Below, piece after piece: positions 31,301 to 40,766 of a stretch of DNA of 64,000 bases; position 1 is the stretch's first letter, and every line of letters starts with the position of its first letter. Below the pieces are notes generated by a model. It searched no databases and was not told where the DNA came from. It worked only from the letters and a program-made list of their open reading frames with translations. Origin of the DNA: Mycobacterium heckeshornense (GTDB lineage Bacteria > Actinomycetota > Actinomycetes > Mycobacteriales > Mycobacteriaceae); the NCBI RefSeq assembly GCF_016592155.1, contig NZ_AP024237.1, positions 124,001-188,000 of the forward strand. The letters run 5' to 3'. A program made the translations under genes and the position numbers.

Positions 31301-34300
31301 GGTGCCCCTGGGTGATCTGGAGGTTACCCCACTGCCGGTCGACACCCGAACTGCCCGGATGGATCTCACGTTTGCTCTGGCCGAACACTGGACAGAGAGT
31401 GGGAAGCCCGCCGGAATTGCCGGGGAAGTGGAATTTCGCACTGACGTGTTTGATGCGCCCAGCATCGAGGCGCTGATTGAGCGGGTGCGGCGGGTGTTGA
31501 TGGCGGTGACGGCTGATCCGACGCGACGGTTGTCATCGATCGATTTGCTGGACGAAAGCGAGCACGCGCAGCTTGGTGATTGGGGTAATCGGGCGGTGTT
31601 GACCCGGCCAACGGCGGCGCCGGTGTCGATTCCTGCGCTGTTCGCCGAGCAGGTGGCCCGCTCCCCGGAGTCAGAGGCCCTCACCTGCGGCGGTCGGTCG
31701 ATGACTTACCGCGAATTGGACGAGGCTGCCAATCGGTTGGCGCATCTTCTGACCAACCACGGCGTGGGTCCGGGACAGCGCGTCGGGGTGCTGATGCCCC
31801 GGTCGGCCGAGGCGATCATCGCGATCGTGGCCGTACTCAAAACCGGAGCCGCGTACGTGCCGATGGATCCGGCGCACCCGTTGGCCCGCCTCAGGTTTTT
31901 GCTTGAGGATGCCGCGCCGCGGGCGGTGATTACCACCGCCGCGTTGGCTGACCGCGTGGGTAGGGTCGAGCCGCTGGTCATCGACATAAACGACGCTGCG
32001 CTTACCGCCCAGCCCCACTCTGCGTTGTCGCAACCGGGGCCGGATGAGATCGCGTACGTGATCTACACGTCGGGCACCACGGGTGTCCCCAAGGGGGTGG
32101 CGATTGCGCATAGCAATGTGACTCAGCTGCTGGCGACCCTAGACGCCGAGCTGGGGCTATCGACGGGACGGGTGTGGACGCAGTGTCATTCACTGGCGTT
32201 CGACTTTTCGGTGTGGGAGATCTTCGGCGCCTTGCTGTTTGGTGGCCGGCTGGTGGTGGTTCCCGACGCGGTGGTCCGCTCACCAGAAGACTTGCACGCC
32301 TTGCTGATTGCCGAGCAGGTCAGCATGTTCAGCCAGACTCCGTCGGCGTTCTATGCGTTGCAAACCGCCGACACTCAACACCGGGACCGCAGACAGCGAC
32401 TGGCGCTGCAGGCAGTGGTATTCGGCGGCGAGGCGCTAGAACCGCAACGGCTTGGGAAGTGGCTAGAAAGCCATCCGAAAGCGCCGCGGCTGATCAACAT
32501 GTACGGCATCACCGAGACGACCGTGCATGCCTCGTTCCGGCAGATCGTCGACACCGACGTGGACAACGCCGCCAGCCCCATCGGGGTGCCGTTGGCCCAT
32601 CTCGGCTTCTTCGTGCTGGATGGGTGGTTGCGGCCGGTGCCTGCCCGGGTGGTCGGCGAGTTGTATGTGGCCGGCGCCGGCTTGGCGTACGGGTATGTCG
32701 GGCGCGCGGGGTTGACGGCTTCGCGGTTTGTGGCGTGCCCGTTCGGTGGTCCCGGGGCGAGGATGTATCGCACCGGAGATCTGGTGCGTTGGCGTGCTAA
32801 TGGCCAACTGGATTATCTAGGTCGCGCTGATGAGCAGGTTAAGATTCGCGGGTACCGCATCGAACTCGGTGAAGTGCAGGCGGCGCTGAGCGCACTAGAG
32901 GGCGTGGAGCAGGCGGTAGTGATCGCCCGCGAAGACCGCCCGGGTGACAAGCGTTTGGTCGGCTATATCATCGGGACCGCCGAGCCGGCCGCGATCCGCG
33001 AGAAGCTGGCCGAGCGGCTGCCGGGTTATATGGTGCCGGCCGCGGTGGTAGTCCTGGACGTATTGCCGTTGACGGTCAACGGCAAACTCGACACCCGGGC
33101 ATTGCCGGCACCGGAGTACACGCATGCCGAACGTTTCCGGGCCCCGGCCGATGCGGTCGAGGAAATTCTGGCTGGCATCTTCGGTGAGGTACTCGGGCTG
33201 GAGCGGGTCAGCGTCGCTGACTCGTTCTTCGAGTTGGGCGGCGACAGCATCCTTTCGATGCAGGTCGTGGCGCGGGCGCGCGCCGCGGGTCTGCTGCTGA
33301 GACCGCGCGATGTTTTCGTCGAGCAGACGGTGGCCCGACTGGCTCAAGTGGCCCGGGTGGGAGAGGCGGCCAATGGCGCGGTCGATGAGGGGATCGGCCA
33401 GTTGCCCGCCACCCCGATCATGTGCTGGCTGCGCAGCCTGGGTGGCGCGGTGGAGCAGTTCAACCAGGCGGTGGTGCTTCAAGCACCTGCCGGGGCGAGC
33501 GAGTCGGACGTGGCGGTGTTGGTCCAGGCGTTGCTGGATCGGCATGCCATGTTGCGGGCACGAGTCGATGATGACGGCGCGGGGGGTTGGGTGTTGACGG
33601 TGCCCGAGCCGGGGTCGGTGGACGCGCGGGCCTGCCTACACACCGTAGGGGTGCTCTCCGATGACAGCTTGATCACCGCGCGCTCACGGCTGGATCCGGC
33701 TGCCGGGCTGATGCTCAGCGTGCTATGGGTGAGCTCCACTGGCCAGCTGGTGTTGTTGATTCACCACCTAGCGGTCGATGGGGTGTCGTGGCGGATCCTG
33801 GTGGAAGACCTCAACCTTGCCTGGGCCCAGCACCGTGGCGGCCAGCCGATCGCCTTGCCGCCGCCGGGAACGTCGTTTGCCCGATGGGCGTCGTTGCTGA
33901 CCGAGTATGCGCACCGCCCGGACGTGGTCGCCCAAGCGCAGGCGTGGCGGCAGGTCGCAGCGACCCCAGCTGTGCTGCCTGCAGTCCACCCCGAGACAGA
34001 CACGTTCGCCACCGCCGGGTACTTGTCGCGGCAGCTGGAGGTCGAGACCACCCGCATGCTGCTCGGGCAGGTGCCAACGGCCTTCCATGCAGGGGTGCAT
34101 GAGATCCTTCTCATCGGCTTCGCTTTGGCGGTGGCGGAGTTCTCATGCACCGGCGCGCCCATCGGCATCGATGTGGAGGGTCACGGTCGCTACGAGGATA
34201 TTGCCCCAGAGGTGCACCTTTCGCGCACGGTAGGGTGGTTTACCACCAAAAACCCGGTGTCGTTAACGGTCAATGCCCCTGACTGGACGCAAGTGATGGG

Positions 34301-36428
34301 TGGCGAGGCAGCACTGGGAGCGGTCATCAAGCACGCTAAAGAGCAGCTGCGCGCCCTGCCGAATCCCCTGACCTATGGCCTGCTGCGCTATCTGAACAAT
34401 GACGTCGACATCGCCGAATCGGACCCGCCCATCGGATTCAACTACCTGGGCCGGCTGGGCGGCTCCGGCGAACTGTCCGCTGAGATGTGGCGCATCAGCC
34501 CGCAGAGTTTGTCGCTGACCGGCGCGGCCGCAGCCATTCCAGTGCCGTTGCCGCACACCCTGGAGCTCAACGCTGGCATCATCGAGTCCGACGCCGGGCC
34601 GCAGCTACACGCTAACTGGACCTGGGCGCCCTCGGCGCTGGATTACGCCCAGGTTGCCAGGCTGAGCCGGTTGTGGTTTGAGGCGTTGCGCGGTATCTGC
34701 GCGCACGTGCGCGCCGGTGGCGGAGGATTGACCCCGTCGGATATTGCGCCTGCCCGGCTGAGCCAACAGCAAATCGATGCGCTGCAAGAGCAGCAGCGTG
34801 TCGCTGACGTTTTGCCGCTCACCCCGCTGCAGCAGGGACTACTCTTCCACGCCACCGTCGCCAAGGGCAGCGGCGACGATGTGTACGCCGTACAACTAGA
34901 TTTCACCATCGTCGGTCCGCTGGATCCGCACCGGCTGCGCGACGCGGTGCACACGGTGGTCACCCGCCATCCCAACTTGGTGGCCCGATTCTGCGATAGG
35001 TTCGACGAGCCGGTGCAGGTCATTCCTGCTGACCCTGCCCCGCCGTGGCGCTACCTAGAGCTCGACCGTGACCGCGCCGATGCCGAGGAGCAAATCCAGC
35101 GGGTGTGCGCCGAGGAACGCGCCGCTGTCTACGAGTTGGCCGATGAGCCGGCCTTCCGGGTGGCATTGATCCGCGCCGCGGGACAACGGCACCGGTTTGT
35201 GCTCACCAACCACCACATCGTGCTCGACGGATGGTCGATGCCGATTCTGCTACGGGAGATCTTCGCCAGCTACTACGGGCAGCGCCTACCCGCTGCTGTT
35301 CCGTACCGCAAGTTCGTTCATTGGTTGGCGGGTCGGGATCGCGCTGCAGCCCAAGCAGTTTGGCGTGAGGTGTTCGATGGCTTTGAATCCCCCACGCTGG
35401 TGGGCCCGCCGGATCGGTTAGGGCTCGGGCCTCGAAGCGTTGAATCATTCCTGGTACCCGAAGAGACTACTCGTGCCATCTGGGAGCTGGCCCGCTCACA
35501 TCACGTCACGGTCAACACCGTGCTGCAGGGCGCATGGGCGCAGCTGCTGATGTGGCTGACCGGCCGCCACGATGTCGCATTCGGTGCCGTCGTCTCCGGT
35601 AGGCCAGCCGAGGTAGCCGGCGCCGAATCGATGGTAGGCCTGTTGATCAACACTGTGCCGGTGCGTGCAACCATCACCCCAGCAACCACCACCACCGACC
35701 TCTTGGACCAGCTGCAACGCGCTCACAACAACACCCTCGAGCACCAGCACCTGTGGCTGAGGGACATCCACCGCATCACTGGCCATTACCGATTGTTCGA
35801 CACAGTGCTTGTTTACGAAAACTACCCGGTTGACACTGCCGAGATATCCAGCGTCGACGGCTTGGGTGTCACCCAATTGTCAGTCCGCGACTATTACCAC
35901 TACCCGCTGGCGATGCAAGCCGTGCCTGGAGCCGAGCTGGACCTTCGCGTCCAATACCGCACGGATGTTTTCGACGTCGCCAGCATCAAAACGCTCATGG
36001 CCCAGTACAAACGGGTATTGGGTGCGATGACCACCGACCCCTCCCAGCGGCTGTCGTCGACAGGCGAACTCGCCGAAGGCGCGACAATGCTGAGCCAGCC
36101 GGCTACCTCGCCGGTGTCAGCGGCTGAATCACACAACGGTGGTGGTTACCGTGCACCGGCCAACCTGCTCGAACAGATCCTGGCCGATATCTTCACCCAG
36201 GTGCTGGGTATCGACCGCATCGGGGTCGACGAGTCGTTTTTCGAGCTGGGCGGAGATTCTCTTGCCGCAATGCGTGCAATCGCCGCGATCAACAGGGCCA
36301 TGGATATCCGCCTTGTGGTACGCGACTTGCTCGACGCGCCAACCGTGAGCAGCCTGGGCCAGCGGGTCGCTAGGCACGCCAGCTCGGCGGAGCAGGTTCT
36401 GGCAATGCGCTGGCCTGACGAGCGGTAA
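19371..36428 (+). CDS. Four-module lipopeptide NRPS with terminal C-T unit
   Basis: The 5685-residue enzyme reads C-A-T-E / C-A-T / C-A-T / C-A-T-E / C-T. ATG 19371 follows GGGGGAG. C and E domains keep HHxxxDG: C1 near residue 137, E1 1171, C2 1651, C3 2689, C4 3740, E2 4798, C5 5281. YTSGTTG motifs mark A domains near 606, 2109, 3176 and 4232. Carrier serines lie near 999, 2503, 3555, 4626 and 5630. C1 resembles acyl-accepting starter domains, so the peptide should be N-acylated. Pocket residues aligned by eye to GrsA-PheA: A1 DVWSVAMVHK (unclear), A2 and A4 DFWSVGMVHK (Thr type), A3 DVWTVAAMCK (Phe type). Predicted product: acyl-D-X-Thr-Phe-D-allo-Thr. C5-T5 has no A domain, and no thioesterase or reductase follows. 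Mps1/Mps2 of classical GPL loci are two proteins ending in a reductase, so this is a different type. Confidence 0.93.
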   Translation: MRADDRVFPLTRGQLDIWLAEESGRFGAKWQLGELLRIDGTVDTDLLEWAIRQTVHEAEPLRAAFFEVDGQVFQKLVDYPDVELVRYDLTNSQNPAQEAHRIASAIQRTLMPLRGPLFKFALLQTQPDESYFFACCHHIVIDGIGLALVCHRIADIYSAVASGSPVPPAFFGSLSDLVDCELAYEASTDYLEDQAYWATNVPQESEPPYRLTDSGARERDSYETSAPVQLDPLVVAGIDKLSQALGVRRSSVITAACALLVRGYENAGSEVVLDFPVSRRVRPETKTVPGMISGVVPLVLKTSAGSTVANFCEHVNMRIREALQHQRFPVNVIENKSRLRGTGQASNRVVVNFIPATHMGYLADALATGTLTHAGLVDQFGLVFFRDDDRLFLSTTGAGHVFSKWDVVDLAQRLQKVLAEMIADPKRPTSCVDLLDADELARLDGWANRAVLTAPTRPSVSIPQVFATQVACTPDAVALTFGGISLTYRELDEAANQLAHLLAARGVGPGQRVALLFSRSAEAIVAILGVLKTGAAYVPIDPAHPPARVALLLEDAAPVAAVTTADLAQRFDGHDLLVIDINDPAVEAQPNTALLAAAPDDIAYLIYTSGTTGVPKGVAVAHHNVLALLESVDSELAAEQVWSQWHSYAFDVSVWEIWGALLRGGRLVVVPDSVVRSPADFHTLLVTEQVTVLSQTPSAFYALQTADALAPELGEQLKLEAVVFAGEALEPQRLGAWLDNHPGSPRLINMYGTTETTVHASFREIVDDDVDSTASPIGVPLGHLAFFVLDGWLRPVPAGVVGELYVAGAGLGHGYWRRSVLTASRFVACPFGGVGARMYRTGDLVCWRTGGQLDYLGRADEQVKIRGYRIELGEVRAALANCDGVEQAVVVAREDRPGDKRLVGYITGTADPAMARSALAECLPEYMIPAAVVVLDALPLTVNGKLDKRALPAPEYTDADRYRAPADAVEETLASIYAEVLGLERVGVDDSFFELGGDSILSMQVVARARAAGVLCRPRDVFVEQTVARLARVAKVADGAAGPVDEGIGPVVATPIMRWLLGMEGPVEQFSQTMVLQAPVGATQADAVVLLQALLDRHAMLRARVENDGTGGWRLWVPEIASVDALECLHTVDTFSDEALVTARSRLNPAAGAMLSAVWVACANQLVLIIHHLAVDGVSWRILVDDLNTAWTQHCAGQTVRLPVSGTSFARWSALLAEQTYSPEVVGQAEAWRQVAATPAVLAARRPQVDTFATAGHLSAELDPETTRILLGAAPAAFRTGVHEILLIAFGLAFAEFLDNHGAPIAIDVEAHGRQEELAPDVDLSRTVGWFTIKHPVALTVAALEWTQVSGGDAALGKVVKDAKEQLRALPDGLTYGLLRYLNADVNLGGAEPSIGFNYLGRLGPSAAESSDALWRIDHDGMSLTTAPLPIPLPHVVDLNAGTVESDTGPRLQAHWTWAPSVLDHNQVSRLSQLWFEALAGISAHVLAGGGGLTPSDILPARLSQQQIEQIQQHYQVADVLPLTPLQQGLLFHASTAQATDNLYVMQLDITVAGPLDPHRLHDAVQTVVNRHPNLAARFCDQFDEPVQIIPADPAAPWRYVVVDGGDVDEQIRRLVATELAEVGDLADRPAFRAALVRTAENLHRIVLTLHHVVADGWSLPILVGEIFASYDGRRLPAAPPYRDFVAWLAGRDLDAARAAWREVFDGFDTPTLVGPQGRVGPGRRGVASYGVPAETTSALSELARSHRTTVNTVLQAAFAQLLMRLTGRHDVAFGTTVSGRPAEVPGADSMVGLLVNTVPVRTRATAQTTIAELLDQLHDAHNRTLDHHYLALNEIHRVTGHEQLFDSLFVYENYPIDVTALSGVDGLAVSEITNREYNHYPLAVQAIPGSELRLRVEFDTDVFDAAGIESLIERLQKLLTLMTTDPGRRLSSVDAMGADERTDLDRWANRGVLNAPPTATASIPEVFAAQVARTPDAVALTFGGISLTYRELDEAANQLAHLLAARGVGPGQRVALLFSRSAEAIVAILGVLKTGAAYVPIDPAHPPARVALLLEDAAPVAAVTTADLAQRFDGHDLLVIDINDAALTAQPHSALSQPGPDEIAYVIYTSGTTGVPKGVAIAHSNVTQLLATLDAELGLSTGRVWTQCHSLAFDFSVWEIFGALLFGGRLVVVPDAVVRSPEDLHALLIAEQVSMFSQTPSAFYALQTADTQHRDRRQRLALQAVVFGGEALEPQRLGKWLESHPKAPRLINMYGITETTVHASFRQIVDTDVDNAASPIGVPLAHLGFFVLDGWLRPVPARVVGELYVAGAGLAYGYVGRAGLTASRFVACPFGGPGARMYRTGDLVRWRANGQLDYLGRADEQVKIRGYRIELGEVQAALSALEGVEQAVVIAREDRPGDKRLVGYIIGTAEPAAIREKLAERLPGYMVPAAVVVLDVLPLTVNGKLDTRALPAPEYTHAERFRAPADAVEEILAGIYAQVLGVERVGVDDPFFQLGGDSLSAMRLVAAVNGGLHAGLAVRTVFEAPTVAQLARRIDVDGGHRLAPVVAVPRPAVVPLSFAQQRLWFLEQLQGPSPVYNMAVALRLRGHLDAQALGHALADVVARHESLRTLIVAVDGTPQQVLVPAERADFGWEVVDAAAWPPTQLKEAIGTTVRHSFDLATEIPLYARLFRITDDEHVLVTVVHHVAADGWSITLLARDLNMAYASRCAGRAPDWKPLPVQYADYALWQRAQLGDLDDPDSPVAAQLAYWERLLAGMPERLDLPTDRPYPPVADQRGARVAVNWPAELQQRVARVAREHNATSFMVVQAALAVLLGKLSANSDVAVGFPIAGRRDPALDELVGFFVNTLVLRVDLAGDPTVAELLDQVRVRSLAAYEHQDVPFEVLVDRLNPARSLSHHPLVQVMMAWQNTDPAAGLVLGNLRVTQLPVDTRSARMDVAFSLGEHWSTAGEAAGISGEVEFRTDVFDAASIETLIERLRRVLVALTANPDRRLSSIDVLDGAEHARLDEIGNRAVLTQPSATPVSIPELFSAQVARAPEAVALVCGGRSWTYRQLDEVANRLAHLLVGYGAGPGRCVALLFSRSAEAIVAILSVLKTGAAYLPIDPALPPTRIGFMLDDAAPIAALTTRELRSRLAGHELLVIDVDDPAVGSQPSTALPGPAAEDIAYMIYTSGTTGVPKGVAITHHNVTQLLESLDADLPATGVWTHSHSLAFDVSVWEIFGALLRGGRLVVVPESVTGLREDFHDLLVAEQVTVLTLTPSAVKVLSPEGLESTALVMAGEACPAEVVERWAPGRVMINAYGPTETTMCVAISAPLTPGSAVPIGSPVPGAALFVLDAWLRPVPPGVVGELYVAGRGLAYGYVRRAGLTASRFVACPFSGAGTPGMRMYRTGDLVRWGADGQLHYLGRADEQVKIRGFRIELGEVQTALSALEGVEQAVVIAREDRPGDKRLVAYITGTATPAGIRIQLAQRLPAYMVPAAVVVVDALPLTVNGKLDTRALPAPEYTDTDRYRAPATAVEEILAGIYARVLGVERVGADDSFFDLGGDSLSATRLVAAVNAGLDAGLAVRTVFEAPTVAQLAPRLREQTRRLEPLKPVERPAMIPLSFAQQRLWFIDQLQGPSPMYNMAVALRLRGHLDAQALGQALADVVGRHESLRTLFVSVDGIPQQVVVPSEQVDFGWDVVDAGGWTAAYLDHAIDTAVRHSFDLAAEIPLRAKLFKLADDEHVVVATLHHIAADGWSIAPLMRDLGAAYAGRCAGRAPDWAPLPVQYADYTLWQRAQFGDVDDSQSPIAAQLAYWEQALAGLPERLDLPTDRPYPPVADHRGARLTVNWPAELQQQMARVARENNATSFMVMQTALAVLLSKLSASSDVAVGFPIAGRRDPALNELVGFFVNTLVLRVDLAGDPTMAELLEQVRARSLAAYEHQDVPFELLVERLNPTRSLTHSPLVQVVLGWQNFARHTTEPAAAVPLGDLEVTPLPVDTRTARMDLTFALAEHWTESGKPAGIAGEVEFRTDVFDAPSIEALIERVRRVLMAVTADPTRRLSSIDLLDESEHAQLGDWGNRAVLTRPTAAPVSIPALFAEQVARSPESEALTCGGRSMTYRELDEAANRLAHLLTNHGVGPGQRVGVLMPRSAEAIIAIVAVLKTGAAYVPMDPAHPLARLRFLLEDAAPRAVITTAALADRVGRVEPLVIDINDAALTAQPHSALSQPGPDEIAYVIYTSGTTGVPKGVAIAHSNVTQLLATLDAELGLSTGRVWTQCHSLAFDFSVWEIFGALLFGGRLVVVPDAVVRSPEDLHALLIAEQVSMFSQTPSAFYALQTADTQHRDRRQRLALQAVVFGGEALEPQRLGKWLESHPKAPRLINMYGITETTVHASFRQIVDTDVDNAASPIGVPLAHLGFFVLDGWLRPVPARVVGELYVAGAGLAYGYVGRAGLTASRFVACPFGGPGARMYRTGDLVRWRANGQLDYLGRADEQVKIRGYRIELGEVQAALSALEGVEQAVVIAREDRPGDKRLVGYIIGTAEPAAIREKLAERLPGYMVPAAVVVLDVLPLTVNGKLDTRALPAPEYTHAERFRAPADAVEEILAGIFGEVLGLERVSVADSFFELGGDSILSMQVVARARAAGLLLRPRDVFVEQTVARLAQVARVGEAANGAVDEGIGQLPATPIMCWLRSLGGAVEQFNQAVVLQAPAGASESDVAVLVQALLDRHAMLRARVDDDGAGGWVLTVPEPGSVDARACLHTVGVLSDDSLITARSRLDPAAGLMLSVLWVSSTGQLVLLIHHLAVDGVSWRILVEDLNLAWAQHRGGQPIALPPPGTSFARWASLLTEYAHRPDVVAQAQAWRQVAATPAVLPAVHPETDTFATAGYLSRQLEVETTRMLLGQVPTAFHAGVHEILLIGFALAVAEFSCTGAPIGIDVEGHGRYEDIAPEVHLSRTVGWFTTKNPVSLTVNAPDWTQVMGGEAALGAVIKHAKEQLRALPNPLTYGLLRYLNNDVDIAESDPPIGFNYLGRLGGSGELSAEMWRISPQSLSLTGAAAAIPVPLPHTLELNAGIIESDAGPQLHANWTWAPSALDYAQVARLSRLWFEALRGICAHVRAGGGGLTPSDIAPARLSQQQIDALQEQQRVADVLPLTPLQQGLLFHATVAKGSGDDVYAVQLDFTIVGPLDPHRLRDAVHTVVTRHPNLVARFCDRFDEPVQVIPADPAPPWRYLELDRDRADAEEQIQRVCAEERAAVYELADEPAFRVALIRAAGQRHRFVLTNHHIVLDGWSMPILLREIFASYYGQRLPAAVPYRKFVHWLAGRDRAAAQAVWREVFDGFESPTLVGPPDRLGLGPRSVESFLVPEETTRAIWELARSHHVTVNTVLQGAWAQLLMWLTGRHDVAFGAVVSGRPAEVAGAESMVGLLINTVPVRATITPATTTTDLLDQLQRAHNNTLEHQHLWLRDIHRITGHYRLFDTVLVYENYPVDTAEISSVDGLGVTQLSVRDYYHYPLAMQAVPGAELDLRVQYRTDVFDVASIKTLMAQYKRVLGAMTTDPSQRLSSTGELAEGATMLSQPATSPVSAAESHNGGGYRAPANLLEQILADIFTQVLGIDRIGVDESFFELGGDSLAAMRAIAAINRAMDIRLVVRDLLDAPTVSSLGQRVARHASSAEQVLAMRWPDER
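20786..21112 (+). repeat. Repeat block shared by A1 and A2 (first member)
   Basis: These 327 bases in the first A domain match 25293-25619 in the second with one mismatch seen (GGC versus GGT in the Val-Gly-Pro codons). The block covers the N-terminal A1-A2 motifs, upstream of the substrate pocket. Confidence 0.85.
25604..26794 (+). repeat. Repeat block shared by A2 and A4 (first member)
   Basis: These 1191 bases match 31973-33163 with one silent difference seen (GTG versus GTC near 26685/33054). The block covers the A3 motif, all substrate-pocket residues and the C-terminal subdomain, up to just before the carrier domain. Confidence 0.9.
31973..33163 (+). repeat. Repeat block shared by A2 and A4 (second member)
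   Basis: Partner of the 25604-26794 block at a constant offset of 6369 bases. Outside it, the flanking parts of A4 (from about 31660 to 31970) are clearly different from A2. Confidence 0.9.
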
Positions 36429-36487
36429 GACCTACGCCGACGACATCGACCGTAAGTGAGACCCGGCTTGGCTCGATCGTGCAACTG

Positions 36488-37177
36488 CTACCAGATACAT
36501 GGCACCAGGCGATAGCGGACCTTCTGCGCGTACCCGCTATATCCGTCTAAGTCTTTCTGGAGCAGTTTCTCTTCATCACGGATGCGCAAGGCCAATACAA
36601 TCAGGCCGGGTACAACGCAGATGAGTCCCCAGTACGAGCCGAGTGCCAACGGTATGCCGACCATCATGATCGCGGTTCCGGTGTACATCGGGTGGCGCAC
36701 AAGTCGATACAGGCCAGTAGAGACAAGCTTTTGGTCGCGCTCGACTTGCACTGTCGCTGTAGCGTAGCTGTTCTGCACGATCACCAGTGCCGCCACACTC
36801 AGGCCACCTGCCACAAGACCGTCGCCGACCAACGATAGTGCCGCCGGTACAACTGCCCAGCCGAAGCGATGGTCTAAGGCGCTGACTGCCAACATTGCAG
36901 CAAGTGATAACCATAGCCCAGCCATCACTGCCTTTTGCACTACCCTGGTCTCCACCATCGGCCCGCCACGCATGCGCCGCTGAAGCGCAACAGGATTCGT
37001 CTTGAGAAGGTAGATGCCGGGCAGCCATGTCGAAAAGGTATACACGCCCAGAAAAGCCCATCCCTGCCAGTACGAGGCCGTGCCTGCCACCAAAAACACC
37101 ACCAGCCCAAACACGACAGGCTCAACAAACGCTAAAACCAACACCCTCAAAACTGGTTTCACATAGCCTCCCACCAA
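36488..37177 (-). CDS. ICMT-like membrane carboxyl methyltransferase
   Basis: This 229-residue membrane protein has about five or six hydrophobic segments (residues 8-32, 38-57, 84-102, 107-137, 168-195). It carries the signature of isoprenylcysteine carboxyl methyltransferase-type enzymes: GLYRLVRHPMYTG at 155-167 and RIRDEEKLL at 198-206, which form the SAM-binding site. Family members methylate a carboxyl group of a lipid-linked substrate at the membrane. Bacterial relatives are common and mostly uncharacterised. It converges on the NRPS, with only 59 bases between stop codons. The NRPS lacks a release domain, and M. xenopi GPLs are known as C-terminal methyl esters, so capping of the lipopeptide is an attractive but untested role. 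Confidence 0.8.
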   Translation of the reverse strand: MVGGYVKPVLRVLVLAFVEPVVFGLVVFLVAGTASYWQGWAFLGVYTFSTWLPGIYLLKTNPVALQRRMRGGPMVETRVVQKAVMAGLWLSLAAMLAVSALDHRFGWAVVPAALSLVGDGLVAGGLSVAALVIVQNSYATATVQVERDQKLVSTGLYRLVRHPMYTGTAIMMVGIPLALGSYWGLICVVPGLIVLALRIRDEEKLLQKDLDGYSGYAQKVRYRLVPCIW

Positions 37178-37256
37178 TCAGCCACCACACCAACAGCATG
37201 CCGTGGTCGGCGAACGAAACGCGTGATTTAATACGCGCGGTGCCCGGCAGTAGGCC

Positions 37257-39188
37257 CTACACAGTGCGAACGAGACGATCTGTGAGCAGTTCCGCGAACT
37301 TTGTCGGATCGTCAGGTACGTCTCCTTCAGCGAGAAGTGCTGTGCCGTAGAGTAATTCGGCAGTTTCAGCCAGTCGGCGCATTTGCGTGTCGTCACCGCC
37401 GGCCTGGTGAGCATGCTGGAGGCCGATGACGAGCGGATGGGTGGGGTTGAGTTCGAGAATCCGCTTTCCCTTCGGAACCGCCTGTCCCGAAGCGCGGTAC
37501 ATGCGCGCAAGCGCTGGCGTCATGCCGAATGTGGGGGTGATCAGGCAGGCCGGCGAATCGGTCAGCCGCTTCGACAACCGCACCTCTGACACGTGATCGC
37601 TCAGGGTCTCTTTTAGCCACGCCAGCAGATCAGCGAACTCCTTCTGCCGTTCTTCACGTTCGGCCTCGCTCTTTTCGTCCTCGGAGTCGAGGTCCACTTC
37701 GCCCTTGGCTACCGACTGCAGCCGCTTGCCGTCGAACTCGGGTACGGAGCCCACCCAGATCTCGTCGACCGGGTCAGTGAGCAACAGCACCTCATAACCC
37801 TTGGCCCTGAACGCCTCCAGGTGCGGCGACTTCAAAAGTTGTTCCCGCGACTCCCCCGTCGCGTAGAAAATCTGCTCCTGACCCTCCTTCATGCGCTCGA
37901 CGTACTCCGGGAGCGTGGTGGACACCTGCTCGCTGTGCGTGGACGCGAACGAGCAAATTCGAAGCAACGTGTCCTGGTTGTCGAAGTCCGACATCAGGCC
38001 CTCTTTGAGGACGCGACCGAACTGGGTCCAGAACGTGCGGTAGTCCTCCGGCCGGTCGGACTGCATATCCTTGATCGCCGAAAGGATCTTTTTGGTAAGG
38101 CGGCGACGGATCGCTGTGATCTGCCGATCTTGTTGCAGCATCTCGCGGGAGACGTTAAGCGACAAATCTTCCGCGTCAACAACGCCCTTGACGAAACGCA
38201 GGTAACGCGGCATGAGCTGCTCGCAGTCGCCCATGACGAAAACGCGCTTGACATACAGCTGCACCCCCACCTTGGCGTCCCGGTTGAACAAGTCGAACGG
38301 GGCCTGTGAGGGGATGAACAACAGCGCCTGGTACTCGTAGGTGCCCTCGGCCTTCATCGGGATGATCTCGAGCGGCTCGTCCCAGGCGTGCGCGATGTGC
38401 TTGTAGAACTCCTTGCACTCCTCCTCGGAGACCTCGTCTTTGGACTTGGCCCATAGCGCTTTCATCGAGTTCAGGGTCTGGGTCTCGATGGTGACCTGCT
38501 CTTGGCCGCCCTCCGCGTCGGGGGTTCGTCGCTCGACCTCCATCCGGATGGGCCAGGCAATGAAGTCGGAGTACTTCTTGACCAGCTCCCTGATCTTCCA
38601 CTCCGCGGTGTAATCGTGTAGCCCGTCCTCGGCATCTGCGGGTTTGAGGTGCAGCGTTACCGAGGTTCCCGCTGGAGCATCGTCGACAGATTCGATGGAG
38701 TACGTGCCGTCGCCGCTAGACACCCAGCGGGTGGCATCACTTGCACCGGCCTTGCGGGTGAGCAGCTCGACCCTGTCGGCCACCATGAACGTCGAATAAA
38801 ACCCGATACCGAACTGACCGATCAGCTCTTCGGAGGCCGCTGCGGTCCTGGCCTCGCGCAACTTCTGGCGCAGCTCGGCGGTCCCCGACTTGGCAAGGGT
38901 GCCGATCAGATCCACGACCTCCCTGCGCGTCATCCCGATGCCGTTGTCACGGACCGTGAGGGTGCGTGCCTCCTTGTCCACGTCGATCTCGATGTGCAGA
39001 TCGGAGGTGTCGACGTCCAGCTCCTTGTTACGCAGTGTTTCCAGCCGAAGCTTGTCCAGCGCATCGGAAGCGTTCGAGATCAACTCTCGTAAAAACGAAT
39101 CTTTGTTGGAGTAGACCGAGTGGACCAGCAAATCCAGCAGCTGGCGCGCCTCTGCCTGAAACTCCAATCGCTCGACATGGGCAGTCAT
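37257..39188 (-). CDS. htpG: Chaperone HtpG (bacterial Hsp90)
   Basis: The protein is 643 residues when started at ATG 39188 (MTAHVERLEFQAEARQ), which follows AAGGGG. An upstream extension to 39284 is not part of the family. The GHKL ATPase domain shows ELISNASDALDKLR, DNGIGMTRREV and GQFGIGFYS. The middle domain has YVKRVFVMGDCEQLMPRYLRFVKGVVDAEDLSLNVSRE, a standard Hsp90 block, and the C-terminal dimerisation domain is complete. HtpG is a cytosolic ATP-dependent chaperone and a normal chromosomal gene, so it probably marks host backbone next to the GPL island. Confidence 0.95.
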   Translation of the reverse strand: MTAHVERLEFQAEARQLLDLLVHSVYSNKDSFLRELISNASDALDKLRLETLRNKELDVDTSDLHIEIDVDKEARTLTVRDNGIGMTRREVVDLIGTLAKSGTAELRQKLREARTAAASEELIGQFGIGFYSTFMVADRVELLTRKAGASDATRWVSSGDGTYSIESVDDAPAGTSVTLHLKPADAEDGLHDYTAEWKIRELVKKYSDFIAWPIRMEVERRTPDAEGGQEQVTIETQTLNSMKALWAKSKDEVSEEECKEFYKHIAHAWDEPLEIIPMKAEGTYEYQALLFIPSQAPFDLFNRDAKVGVQLYVKRVFVMGDCEQLMPRYLRFVKGVVDAEDLSLNVSREMLQQDRQITAIRRRLTKKILSAIKDMQSDRPEDYRTFWTQFGRVLKEGLMSDFDNQDTLLRICSFASTHSEQVSTTLPEYVERMKEGQEQIFYATGESREQLLKSPHLEAFRAKGYEVLLLTDPVDEIWVGSVPEFDGKRLQSVAKGEVDLDSEDEKSEAEREERQKEFADLLAWLKETLSDHVSEVRLSKRLTDSPACLITPTFGMTPALARMYRASGQAVPKGKRILELNPTHPLVIGLQHAHQAGGDDTQMRRLAETAELLYGTALLAEGDVPDDPTKFAELLTDRLVRTV

Positions 39189-39519
39189 GTGATCCCCTTC
39201 GACACGTGACCGACAACCTACAGGCAATCTGAAAGATAACACCGAGGGCATCGCTGACCAGTGCCAGCAGCAAACTCGGTGCACCGGCCAGGCGGCCTGA
39301 CTCTAGTAGCGCCGCGCGGACCGCTGAGCGCGCCTGGCCATGTCCTGACGCTAAGTGGTTCCGCTCGTAAATTCGTTGGGGTTCATAACCACGCGGTCGG
39401 GTCACCCAGGTAGAGGCCACAGGCGGTGTCGAGAGCGTCTTCGGGTGGCCTGCTGTGTGGCCGGTGGGCAGTACCGAGTCTTGGTAGCCGTTCTTGCTGG
39501 CCAGATAGATCGCGAAGCC
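39189..39519. other. htpG upstream region with a short unrecognised remnant
   Basis: The first 150 bases are the htpG leader; no CIRCE-type heat-shock repeat was seen. From about 39375 to 39510 the minus strand gives FAIYLASKNGYQDSVLPTGH and, after a frame change, PEDALDTACGLYLGDPTAWL with a stop. This looks like the frameshifted C-terminus of a protein I cannot name. Confidence 0.35.
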
Positions 39520-40573
39520 CCAGCGGGCGGTCCCCGCCGAGGTCAAAGAGCTGGTCTGGAAAACCGTCGACGACGCGGTCGCGGCGGGGTTCGCCCACAC
39601 CTGGGCATGTGCGCTGTGGGAGGTCTCTGACTCTCGGGTGCATCGCTGGCGGGCGCGGCGCCGCGACACCGGCACCCTGGTCGATGCCGCCCCCGGTGGG
39701 CACCCGGTGCACGCTTTGTTGCCCGAGCAAGTGGCCGCGATCCTCGATCTGGTCGAACGCTGGGGTCCGGTCGGCCGCAGCCACCGCAAGGTGGCCCACC
39801 GTGGCTCCTACCAGAACATCGTGTGGGTGTCGCCGTCGAGTTCGCACCGCGTGTTGATCGCCCATGGGGTTACCCTGCCTGAACCCTTGCCACGCACCCG
39901 ACCCGGCGCAAGCCCTGGCCAGACTGGCTGGTGTGGCAACTGAACCGGATCTGGATCTGGGACCTCACGCATTTCACTCGGGCTCGCCGGGGGTGCTTGG
40001 CGATCATCGACATGGTCAGCCGAAAGTGGATCGACACTTTGGTCTCAGTGGAGGAGACCGCCACTTAGGCGCAGGTGGTTTTCCGAGCACGCACTCGAGG
40101 TTGAAGGGTTGCTGGAGTTGCTCACCGACGAGCGCCTCGACCTCGACCCCGACGACCCGCGCCGCCCGATCCTGCTCGCCGTCAGCGACAACGGGCCGCC
40201 GATGACCGCCCGCGACACCCACGCGTTTATGGCGCTGATGGCCATTGCCTGCCACCATGGGCGCCCCGGAGTGCCTCAGGATCAAGCGTGGATCGAGTCG
40301 CTTTTCAGCCACGCCAAAGGCGAGTGGCCGCATCTGCAAACCATCACCGGCCCCGCCGTCCTGGAAGCCGAATTAGCGAGAGTACGAACTGAATACAATA
40401 CGGTTCGGCTCCACGAGTCGATCGGGTATATCACCCCCGACGACGAACACAGCGGTCGCGGTGAGGCCATCCGCCAAGCCCGCCGCGACGGCCTCGAGTG
40501 CGCCCGGCAACACCGCCCCAACTACCATCGCCACACCAACACCCCCACCGGGGAGACGTCATGCATTGGGTAA
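39520..40573 (+). pseudogene. Decayed IS3/IS481-type DDE transposase
   Basis: Pieces in different frames together form an rve-type transposase. From 39520 one frame reads AVPAEVKELVWKTVDDAVAAGF through RWGPVGRSHRKVAHRGSYQNIVWVSPSSSHRVL. A shift near 39900 leads to WQLNRIWIWDLTHFTRARRGCLAIIDMVSR with the first catalytic Asp, then a TAG near 40066. The last piece (40109-40573) has LAVSDNGPPM (second Asp) and DQAWIESLFSHAKGEW (Glu). At least two frameshifts and a stop make it inactive. Confidence 0.7.
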
Positions 40574-40766
40574 TTTTCGGAGCCATCTCTGCGGTTAAGT
40601 CAAAAACACCTCACCACCAAAATCCGTTCGAATACTGAATCGCCCTGGGTTTTGTGCACACCGGTTTACTTTGCGCCGGTCGGCTGACCGGTGTGGTGTG
40701 CATGGTAGTCGGCCTCGTATTCGATGGGTGGTTTCAGTCCGAGTCGGTGCATGAGCCGGCTGGTGT

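Noticed and set aside
20786..33163. Repeats within the NRPS as a CRISPR or satellite array
   Set aside because: The repeats are long, coding, and correspond to homologous A domains; there is no short regular repeat-spacer pattern anywhere in the window.
36080..36428. Thioesterase or reductase domain at the NRPS C-terminus
   Set aside because: Only a carrier domain and about 50 residues follow C5; no GxSxG or NAD-binding motif is present.
39189..39360. CIRCE operator upstream of htpG
   Set aside because: No TTAGCACTC-type inverted repeat is present in the leader.
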